DNA from: Trochalopteron elliotii
Lineage: Eukaryota; Chordata; Aves; Passeriformes; Leiothrichidae
NCBI GenBank assembly: GCA_024734555.1
Contig: JANPWX010000026.1
Span: 5,445,755-5,509,754, forward strand
DNA length: 64,000 bases
Direction of reading: 5' to 3'
Shown: positions 50,001 to 58,582 of the stretch, in pieces
Layout: every line of letters begins with the position of its first letter
Position numbering within the stretch: position 1 is the first letter of the stretch
Position numbers and translations under genes: made by a program
Notes under the pieces: model-generated
What the model saw: the letters and a program-made list of their open reading frames with translations, nothing else
The model's database searches: none
Told to the model about the DNA's origin: nothing

Positions 50001-53000
50001 CACAGCATCAGCTGTCTCTCGAGCCAGCACCTCATCTCTAGGTTTCACAGCTCTGACTGTGGACATATATATGGCTCACCTTGCATACTTCCCCCAGATG
50101 GCTGCACAGGAAATTGTTTTTCTCAAGACTCTTAAGTCATGTGAGGTGAAAGAAACAAAACAATCTCTGGAAACAGACCACAGTGCTTTTCAGCTTGGAG
50201 CTGACAGGTCAAATCAGCTTCAGAATCCAGAGCTGCAGTTCTCCAGGCCAGGAATCCCAGAGGTGCTGCAGAACCTAGGCTCTGCTCAGCTCAAGCCTAG
50301 GCAGCTTTTCCCCTGAGCAGCTGAGATCACTCTGCACTTTACCTCCTACCTAAGGAGCTACCAGGCTAATTACCCTGGCAGGAAGCCCAGGGCTGTGCCA
50401 AAGGCTAAGGTGCTCTGCAAGGCCTGTCCAGGAGATACAGGCAGACAGATGCTGTCCTGGCAATCACCAACTCTATTTTCTGCCACTCAGGGAAGGGAGA
50501 GTCACACAAACACCAGCTTTGGTCTGAAAGGCTTAAAGGGGTTAAATGTCTCCCCTCTTCCCCAAGTCATTATAGGGTCAGCCAGCTCTTAACACTTCAC
50601 CATCACAGCAGAAGAGGACATGGACATACCTGAGCATTTGCAAAAGCTCTGGGGAAGCCCTTGGCAACTGGACCGAACACACCTCTGGGTGGAGAACTTG
50701 AGTGGAAAGTGTTCTGGATGCTTGACTCAACAGCTACAGGGGGTTAATTATTCAAATTCAAAATACCAAATTACACCTCATACACTCGTTTTCCCCTCAT
50801 AAGTTATTTGAGATCATCTCTTACCAGTGTGGCAGTACAAGGCTTCCGAGTACAAAACTTGGAAAACTATGTTTTTCCAAAACACTAGTTAATTATATTT
50901 TTCTCAGGCACATAGAAATTAACTACAGTTAGAAATGGAATTCAATTAAAAGCAAATTAAAAAAACCTTTTACATTCCCCAAACCACACAATTTAGTACT
51001 TCCCATCTGCAGACTCATGAACACAAATGCAGAAGCAGTAAATGATCAAAACAGCTCCCTCAAAATAACTCCAGGAGCAGTTGTGAAAGATTAAGCCTTC
51101 TGTCTCCTGCTGGCAGTACAAAATAAGCAGTTCTGAGAAATAAAAGAAGGTTGCCATCTAACCTATTCCTAAGCCAGTGTGGGTGATCGACCATCAATGC
51201 GGCTGCACAATGAATGCAACTTCTCTCTCCTCCTTCTGCAGTCCATGAGATACTGAGTGCAGACAGCATGTATGCCAGGTAACACTCACATCTCACAAAT
51301 TGCCATGAGAAGAGAGCGCTGTGACTTTTGACACTACTGCTCCTTCCAAACAGATGAGGAAAGGGGATGAAAAAGATGCCATTTCTCCACTCTGTTCCAT
51401 CAAACTCAATATAATTCAAATAGTATTTCAGCATGAGTAGCCTTCTTTGTCCAGCTTCATCTCTACCTGTTCCATTGGGCACTCCATCTTTCTTCTCCCT
51501 GTGCAGTAGGGAAGGTAGGAACAAGCCAGCTCTTCCTATTAGTGACCAGAGCAGACAATGGAGAAAGGACATGACCAAAGAGAACAAGCAAACAGCACAG
51601 CATAATCTCTTAGAAAAATGAGAAGGGGCACTGGGGAAAGACTGAGAAAATAAAACATCCTTCTGAAAATGCTGAATGTTTTGCTGTCCTTCTAATATCT
51701 GAAAAGCTTTTTGAATTGACAGGCTGCAACACAGCACTTTCTGACAACTGCAATACAAAGCCATGAAAAATTGATTTGCTTCATTAACATTTTAGGACCT
51801 TATTAGCCAGAACGAAATTGACTGTCAAGGCATTTTAAGGGAGAGTCATGGTGTAATGAGCTCAGTGTGAATTATCCTCATCCCAGAATAGAAACAGGCC
51901 TGTCACTGAGTAACCAAGCCCAGAATCTACCTTTTGGTTATTTTTAATTCCACCCCTTCAGCTGTATCTGCCATAAGCACTTTTTCAGTATGACAAGGCA
52001 AGGCACCTTGCAAGCTGGAGAGAAAGCTGCAGCCAGCCCCAACCTGTCTGTTCTCACCCAGTAACAGCAAGGGACAACTGCACACAGAGCATCCACCTGA
52101 ACACTAGATACCACTGGCTGCAGACAGTCCAGACACCAACAATTCCCACCAGTGTCAGCCCATCTTTGCAAACAGTAATTTCAAAACTATTACTCCTCCA
52201 TCACAAAGGAGATGCTGACCCTTTTTCTCGTCCAGATGATCAGCACACTGCAGGTCCAATTAAATGGAAAAAAAGCATTTTAAAGGAATTCTCAAAGCCA
52301 TTACTATGATAAACAGTGAAGAGGCAGGGTGCACTGAAGTCTGCAGGGAGTACCAGAACTGGTCACCATCCTGCTACCTCTGTCTCTGTATTTAGGTCAC
52401 AACACATTAATAGGTGGCCATGTGAAAAGCCAGCCCCCAGAGCAGGCTGCACAAGACTCAGTCCCACTGACTTCCAGCCTTATGCAACTGATGAAACAGA
52501 ACCAAGCCTCCCCCTGCCCTTTTGCTACATTCAGAGAATTACTCAGTCTGCAAGACACTTTTCCTCACAATAGTCTAGCTACTAATATTGCACCCAGAAC
52601 TGGCTGACTGTTTTCTACCTGCTTCAACAGAAAAACTAGAAAACCTCAATGCAGTTACTACATGGTGGACTTGAGGGCAAGCAAAAGGAAGGACCTGATG
52701 CAGACTGCAGACTGCTGCAACACAAGGGTTCACAAGCAGACCAGACCACTAATTGGCAAAGTGTCCTTAAGCATTACTAAAGAGACAAATCCATGTGCTG
52801 ATGTGATCTGCTGATGACAGACTAAGGCTAGGAGAGCATTTGAGACAAGTTTTGTCCCCTGTTGGGTTACTCCTTCCTTGCAAGATGTGCTTGCATGCCA
52901 TGGTTGAAGGCAGGATTCTGGCTATGATGCCCCTCTTCTACAAGTTGACAGGTGTCCAGCTGGGAAATGAAAAACCTGGAGAAAAACCTGGTTTTTCTTT

Positions 53001-54837
53001 GTAGTAACCTTTCCTTTTTTTTTTTTTTTTAATTTACGTGCCTTTTTCCAGCCAAGAAAAAGGAGAACAAACCAAAACACACATTGCAAGATTTGCAACT
53101 GTGTGTTCTGCCCAACAGTTTTCTCTGAGATTAAGTAAACTCCTTTCTCAGTAAAAGTAACTTGACTCCATGAGTTGCTGTTGCCTTAGGGCCATTCCAA
53201 GGTTTCAGTGTGTTCAGCAAACTGAACTGGAAGGAGCTGTATTTTCAAACCTGTGGTGGTAAGTATTCTCTCCCATATCACTTAAGGTGAGATGCATGTG
53301 CAATATTCCTCTGTAAAGCTATTTTGGTTACCCTAAAACACTCGTTGTTCATCAGGACAACGACAGAACCCACTTAAATGCAGGAACTTTTTTTTTTAAT
53401 CCTTCAACATCAACTAGTCTAAGGAGAAAAGCCTTGACACCAAAGGTCCTGCTCATATTCAAATGTTAAATCAAGTGTTTTACTTGGTTATTCAACCAAC
53501 TTGAATTTATCCCTGTTCTAATCTATCAACATGACTTTGTATTGAAGTCACTTACTGGGGAATTCAGTCTATGCATGTACATCACAAAATTTATTCTAGG
53601 CTTGTGCTTAATTGGAACAAAATGCCTCCTTGGCATTTTTCCTTCAAAGCTATCCACTTTCTACATAGTAATAACTAACTCCACAATACATGCTGTCCAC
53701 AGGTATGGCTTTAGCTGACCAGGAAGCTGCAGGATCAGAGACATTTCCTTAATTACACGGACATCAGATGTAACTTCCTTCTTTGCACATATTTGTTTCA
53801 TTGACACTCTAGTTTGTTAAGTACATCCTTAGTCAAGTGTTTTTTTCCCTGTGAAACAGAGTGTGATGTAGATTTGCATCAAGCCATATGACTAAAATCA
53901 GAGGGAGCAGAGCACTGAGACCAGTGGGCATTTCTCCTCTTGGTCTCATGCGTAAGGCCACTATAAAAGCATTGCTGGTGCACATGGAAGTGCCCAAGCA
54001 GCACTCCACAGACCTCAGCCTGAGTCTCCCTTTCCATCAGAGGTGGAAACCTGATTCTTGTTTCAAATCTGCTCTATTTGTTTGGCTGAAAGTATCTTTT
54101 GTTATTACCAAAATTGCTGTCTTCAAAGTTTGAGTGACCTGCTGGCTTTCTCTTGCTCAATGATAGAATAAAATTCGGTCTCTCCTTTAACAGCTTTAAC
54201 TCTCCGTTAACAGCTTTTACTTGCTCCCTTTCCCAGAGGGGATGAGAACTAGTATTTTAATTTTTCTTTTTGTGTTGATTTTTAATTCTTCAACATTTCC
54301 AATAATTTAACCACTCTTTTCTGAACCCTCTCATTCCCTAATATCCAAACAGATGACAGACAACTAATTGCTGTAAATCAATGCAATAGTTAGCTTTCTC
54401 TTACAAATATCTTTTTCCCAATGAAAAGTGCTCATTTATGAACTGAATATTATAGATTGTTTTATAATCTCTGCTGAGACCAATGCTTATTGCTTTTTAT
54501 TCTACCACTGGAATACCTCCCAGTGAGAAGTCATGCAAATACAGCAGCAATAGCTTTGTTACTTAACTCCTACAGAGTTCACTGCCTGCTAAATGCCATC
54601 TGCTCTGGGTTCTCAGCGCCCAAAAGTCAACTGCAACACCCATCTAAGCTGTTTAAAAATTGCTTCTATGGTCGTCATGTTTGTTATTGAAACAGGAAGG
54701 AGCTCTGGGGCCCAGAAAGAACTCATCAGCCTCCCAGGAAGGCAGCAGTGCTGCCAGGAGAACATTTAACTCCTGCACCATTTCCTCTACTTCCCTGCAT
54801 CTTTCCTTCATAGGGAATTCTGTCCTAGAGCCGAGCT
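44002..54837. other. Probable MFHAS1 intron 1 (first part); no gene recognised
   Basis: Single-copy non-coding sequence. The longest open frame, 51060-51764 minus (234 codons), has no recognisable domain. A short direct repeat of 'aacagcttt' within 'taactctccgttaacagc' lies at 54188-54222. Poly-A (49323-49340) and poly-T (53015-53030) runs are present. Confidence 0.45.
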
Positions 54838-54843
54838 CTCTCC
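54838..54843. repeat. Target-site duplication of the provirus, left copy (CTCTCC)
   Basis: CTCTCC lies immediately outside the left LTR and recurs immediately outside the right LTR. Six bases is the usual duplication length for alpharetrovirus- and betaretrovirus-like (class II) integrases. Confidence 0.75.
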
Positions 54844-55171
54844 TAACACACATTCGGGGTCACCACTTGTGTTCGTTGCAGGGACAACCTGAGGAACGAG
54901 GCAGATGCAGCAGGTCAAGGGAAAGCTTCATTTCTTTTATTTATTATCTGACTCCAATACTTATATACATTTGTACAAAGGTCAAGAGATTGGCTACACA
55001 GGTTGCCACCTCTTCGACTTGGATGGTGAACATCACCGTCCATCACATTTCTCCACCCTGAGCAGAAAAATGTAAACAATAGATAAATGCTAAAAATACA
55101 CATTGTTTTCTTGAAGCTGTGTGAGAATAAGATTTCAAACACTTGCAAACAAGAAAACTGTGAGGGCAACA
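54844..55171 (-). repeat. 3' LTR of the provirus (328 bp)
   Basis: On the minus strand it starts TGTTGCCCTCACAG, carries a TATA motif (GTATATAAG, about 54959-54967) and AATAAA near 54936-54945, and ends ...CCCCGAATGTGTGTTA. The terminal CA has mutated to TA. It aligns along its length to 58235-58576 with small indels (including a 9-bp 'gaacatcat' unit present only in the other LTR) and scattered substitutions, roughly one in twelve by eye. Its last about 20 bases are a copy of the tRNA-Trp primer-binding sequence. Confidence 0.9.
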
Positions 55172-55186
55172 TCTCACCCTTTTTCC
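55172..55186 (-). other. Polypurine tract of the provirus
   Basis: The minus strand reads GGAAAAAGGGTGAGA directly before the TG that starts the 3' LTR. This is the expected position and composition of the plus-strand primer site. One T interrupts the purine run. Confidence 0.75.
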
Positions 55187-55475
55187 ATTAATTAAAAAGA
55201 AAACAAAAAAGGAGAAAATGAACATCATTCAATTTCTACTGACCTTCATTTCTGTCATGGTTTCCTGCTTTCAACCTGATGGGGTTAATAAAATTCTGCA
55301 GCACCAGTAAGGTGCCTGATGGCATGCAAAGCTTTGTCAATTGAGTGTGCAGGGTTTCACCCTGCATTCCCTGTTTTTGTTTTTGAAGAACCAGGCCTTA
55401 GTGGCACAACACAGGTTCTTCATCAAATGAAACAAAACAACATTGCTGACTCCCTTCAAAATTGAAATGACCCAA
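55187..55475 (-). other. Proviral 3' internal non-coding remnant
   Basis: Sequence between the RNase H stop and the polypurine tract has no integrase or env similarity. It contains a compact hairpin at 55349-55365 (GCAGGGT / TTC loop / ACCCTGC). Confidence 0.5.
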
Positions 55476-55733
55476 CTACTGTGCCATATCGGCCACAGAA
55501 ACGGAATCCGTGTCTAAATTGAAAGGTTCCTGGGAAAACTTCGGAAATGCCATGACAGCAGCCCTTAATTCAACCAGTTGGGTTGCCCCATCCTCATGAC
55601 CTTCCAAAACTTGCCCCTCAAAACCATCCTTCCAAGCAACAATGGTCTTTCTTGTCCTTCCCAAACCATCTGTAAAGACAGTGGGTCCTTGCACTGGCTC
55701 TGGGTATTTTTTAAAGAATTTTGCCACTTGCAC
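55476..55733 (-). pseudogene. Proviral pol remnant: N-terminal part of RNase H
   Basis: The open segment of 85 codons contains the first RNase H motif (VFTDG), the Glu-containing helix (TQLVELRAA) and the third acidic motif (LDTDS) in correct order and spacing, so three of the four catalytic acids are present. It stops shortly after (ADMAQ). The C-terminal RNase H part and all of integrase are missing. Frame is not continuous with the upstream connection domain. Confidence 0.8.
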
Positions 55734-55862
55734 GAGCTCATGGCTGGACAGATGACAAGCGATCTGCCCTAAAATTTTTCAGAGCATTTTGCAGAGAAAC
55801 ACTGCTTGCAAAGCTCCAATCAAATTTCTCCCATAATACCGAGAGTATGAATTCCACACCCA

Positions 55863-56188
55863 TCAGTGCAAGCACTGTTGCCTGCATTTAATTATCAATC
55901 GAGCAATGAGCTCAAACAAAGTATTTTTGCCGTCTTTTTGTGGCTGATGGGGCAGAATGACCCAGTCCAAAATGTGCAAGGAATTGGACCATTCAACTTT
56001 CCATTGGCCGTGGTACCTGTAGGATGCAAATGAATCACAAGAAAACAATCTTTCAGATTCACAATGAGGATACTTGTCGGAGGTCTTATAACAACCTCCA
56101 TTTCCCGGGGTTCTCTGCAATGCAGAAAACAGGAGCATTCCATGGACTGGTTGAAGAGTCCAGATGATCCTGGTCCAACAGCTCCCAA
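55863..56188 (-). pseudogene. Proviral pol remnant: reverse-transcriptase palm edge and connection domain
   Basis: In one frame a NLKDCFLVIHLHP segment (55895-56188) corresponds to the motif-A region of reverse transcriptase. The first Asp of the usual D-x-K-D pattern is Asn here, which would remove a metal ligand. In another frame the segment HILDWVILPHQPQKDG...ELIARLIIKCRQ (to 55863) matches the connection region. The sequence between these, including the YMDD-type motif B-C part, is deleted, joining the two over a frameshift. Confidence 0.7.
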
Positions 56189-56586
56189 ACCAAGTCACGA
56201 AGGGCGACGAAAGAGAGTGCATTTGCAAGTTGCCAAGCAGCAAAGGAGAGACTTGCAATGTCCACTCCAAGGACAGACAGGACAAAAATCGTTTTAGGAC
56301 AGTCTCTGACCCAAACAACAGTCCAGTGAACTTGAGGCAGCCCAGTAACTGCAAAGCAGCCGCCTTCTTGCCACCAGCTCTTTGTCCTGTAAACAGAAGA
56401 CTCAAAAAACACAAATTGAGCAATTCTGGTCCCTTCAGGGACAGTGACAGGGGCGGGTGGGAGTGGGAACTGAATTTGCCAAGCACACCTCCATTGGCTC
56501 TGGAGATTGGGAAGACACTCGTGTCTGAGCATGCTTCCCCTTCGGGCTTTGCTGCCCGTTTCCCGAGCCCAAGAGAGCCTGGCCAT
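56086..56586 (-). pseudogene. Proviral dUTPase/protease remnant joined to start of reverse transcriptase
   Basis: This 166-codon frame carries VTVPEGTRIAQFV, typical of the dUTPase-like segment before class II proteases, then a G-x-P-Q-V-H-W-T start of protease. Instead of an intact DTGAD-type active site it reads SVLGVDIASLS, so the catalytic loop is lost. It ends with a STSPWNAPVFCI...GKWRLL segment, the fingers region of reverse transcriptase. Confidence 0.65.
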
Positions 56587-56923
56587 TCACATGAATCGCT
56601 GCCTTACAAACATTGGCCATGTGATTTGGCCTTCCACACCATCCACAGAGAAACAGAGGAGTGGCCCCCTTTTGGACTTTCTTCCCTTTTTTCTTGCCAG
56701 CCTGAGCATTTGCCTGTTTCCCACCCTTCTGCCCCTTCCAGGTTCGCTGCAGGGTAGTAGCCACGGCCACCACCTTAGAACCTGTGGTGCCCATTCTCGC
56801 ACAGGTGTCGGCCATTTGCAAGAGTGTGGGATCACCAGGCAGGGCCTGTCTCTCAGGAATTGCAGAGCCAGGGAATTCATCCCTGCCCTGCAGGGGGTGC
56901 CGTGCCGAGCCACGGCCACCCAC
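56435..56923 (-). pseudogene. Proviral gag remnant: end of capsid and nucleocapsid with one zinc knuckle
   Basis: The frame contains GDPTLLQMADTCARMGT, resembling the C-terminal end of capsid, then a Lys/Gly/Gln-rich basic stretch and a perfect CCHC zinc knuckle CGWCGRPNHMANVC (C-x2-C-x4-H-x4-C, about 56608-56650). Only one knuckle is visible where two are common. The bulk of capsid upstream is absent. Confidence 0.8.
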
Positions 56924-57403
56924 TGCATCAGCCTTGGCTCGGACACCGTCCGACCGTGTGCGGTCCCGCGGCCGGACCGTCTTCGGACACGGAGTGAGCG
57001 TCCTATGGCCAGCTGAAGGGAGCCATCGATCCGGGACCCTTTGCCGCGGGCAAACACTGGCCTATCATCGGCTGTGCAGTCCCCTCCCTTAAAAATGAAC
57101 ACCGCGGAGCGGGCAGCCGCCTTTGCTCGGGTGACGGTGGTGGCCGAGCGCGCAGCTCCGTTCCGGCCCTTTGCGGGGGGAGCGGGGGAAGCGCGTAGGG
57201 CTGGGAGGGGGGTGTCCCGCGGTGCGGCCGCTCTGCCAGGCGCCACTGTCAAGGACGCGGGCGATTCGGGTGGAGTTGAAGCCACGGGGGGTTGCCGCAC
57301 GTGACTCGGGTGTGAGGAGGGGTCGCGGGGGGCGACTAACTCGCGGAAGAGCCAGCCCGGAGGTCACCCGAGGGCCACCCCAACCCCGCTTCTCTCTGCG
57401 GAG

Positions 57404-58135
57404 TCACAGAAGCGGGAGGGGCTGCGGGGACTGTTCCCAACGAGGCTCCGCCGGCCGCGCCCGGAACCTTGGACCAGCGCGAATCTGCGCTGTCCTCCTC
57501 CACGGAATGTCTCGTGGAGGCACCACAGTGAGGGCAGTCCACTGTGACCACCCTACCTCCCCGATCCAAACGCGCCCCCGGTGATTCCAGCGCCGGGAAG
57601 GCGCGGAGGGGGGAACAGGGAAGCGATCGCCTGCCGCCGCCTCCTCTAGCGCGGCGGCCGCACGGGCCGGCAGTGCCGGCCCCTCAGGACTTCCGCAAGC
57701 CCCGAAATTTCCCGCACCCAAATGCCTGCGGGGTGCGGGTTTTGGCGGGGTCCGCTCTGGGGACCCCACGCCCACCTCAGTGCTGAGGTGAGGCGTGCCT
57801 TCCTCGCTGCTGCGTGTGCGTGGGAAGGGGATCGGTGGTCCCACCGACAGCGCGTGGGGGGCTAAAGCCTCCGCGCTGCAGCGCCGCTTTCGCGGAGCGG
57901 GAACGGGAGAAACGGCTCCACCATCTCCCTCGGCACTCAGCCCGGGACACAAATCCAGCCTTGAGCCATCCCCTGAGACCTCAGAACTGGGGGGCTGCAA
58001 ACTGTGCAGCACTCCTTCCAGCTTTTTCCAGGTCCCTAACAATCTTAAAAAATCCACACTGCAATCAGCAGTAAAGAGCTGAAGCAGGTGATTCCCCTCA
58101 TCTGAGGCAGGGGTAGAGGTCATCTCTCTTACCAC
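57404..58135 (-). pseudogene. Proviral gag 5' part: matrix-like and proline-rich linker, CpG-rich
   Basis: This 243-codon minus frame begins MVREMTSTPASDEGNHLLQL, followed by a VDFLRLLGTWKKLEGV segment and a long Pro/Ser/Arg-rich stretch with PPTP-free but SH3-like P-x-x-P elements (APRKRR, PKPAPRR). Position right after the PBS and before the nucleocapsid argues for matrix plus linker. Direct similarity is weak because this part of gag evolves fast. It is markedly CpG-rich compared with everything around it. The downstream frame (56924-57403) drifts across frames and encodes no recognisable capsid core. Confidence 0.45.
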
Positions 58136-58212
58136 TTAATTACCTCAGACACACAGCATAGTGTATTTCCCATGCAGGGTCGTCCGATGAACACACAGAC
58201 AGGGTCCAGATG

Positions 58213-58232
58213 CCACACGTTCGAGGTCACTA
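58213..58232 (-). other. Primer-binding site, degenerate tRNA-Trp type
   Basis: Two bases after the 5' LTR end the minus strand reads TAGTGACCTCGAACGTGTGG. The tRNA-Trp PBS of avian retroviruses starts TGGTGACCCCGACGTG. This copy has G to A and C to T changes and one inserted A. The same motif in better condition lies at the LTR's own 3' end. Confidence 0.65.
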
Positions 58233-58234
58233 CT

Positions 58235-58576
58235 TGACACACGTTCGGGGTCACCATTTGTGTCAGGGACAGGCGACCCAAGGAATGAGGCTGACGCAGC
58301 CGGTCAAGGGAAAGCTTCTACTTTATTTTAAAAATCTGACTCCAATACTTATATACATTTGTACAAAGGTCAAGAGATTGGCTACACAGGTTGCCACCTC
58401 TTTGACCTGGATGGTGAACATCATGAACATCACCGTCCATCACATTTCTCCACCCAGAGCAGAAAAATGTAAACAATAGATAAATGCTAAAAATATAGCC
58501 TGTTTTCTTGAAGCTGCGTGAGAACAGCATTGCAAGATTTCAAACACTTGCAAACAAGAAAACTGTGAGGGCAACA
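58235..58576 (-). repeat. 5' LTR of the provirus (342 bp)
   Basis: On the minus strand it starts TGTTGCCCTCACAG and has TATATAAG at about 58346-58353 and AATAAA at 58322-58327. It ends ...TGGTGACCCCGAACGTGTGTCA with a proper CA. The last 22 bases contain TGGTGACCCCGA, a match to the tRNA-Trp PBS, inside the LTR. The boundary is fixed by the CTCTCC duplication outside the opposite LTR. Confidence 0.9.
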
Positions 58577-58582
58577 CTCTCC
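58577..58582. repeat. Target-site duplication of the provirus, right copy (CTCTCC)
   Basis: Identical to 54838-54843 and directly adjacent to the TG that starts the 5' LTR on the minus strand. Confidence 0.75.

Larger units (their letters stand above)
54844..58576 (-). mobile_element. Internally deleted class II endogenous retrovirus (provirus)
   Basis: Reading on the minus strand the order is 5' LTR (58235-58576), PBS (about 58213-58232), gag remnants, dUTPase/protease remnant, reverse transcriptase and connection pieces, part of RNase H, a polypurine tract (55172-55186) and 3' LTR (54844-55171). CTCTCC flanks both sides. The internal part is only about 3.06 kb: most of capsid, the protease active site, the central reverse-transcriptase core, the end of RNase H, integrase and env are absent, and the rest is frameshifted. 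It cannot be autonomous. The tRNA-Trp-type PBS and 6-bp duplication place it near alpharetrovirus-like or class II avian ERVs. It lies in sense orientation inside the presumed MFHAS1 intron. Confidence 0.9.

Noticed and set aside
56164..57016. Plus-strand open frames of 169-197 codons in the provirus
   Set aside because: Antisense shadows of gag-pol remnants; the zinc knuckle, RNase H and RT motifs are on the minus strand.
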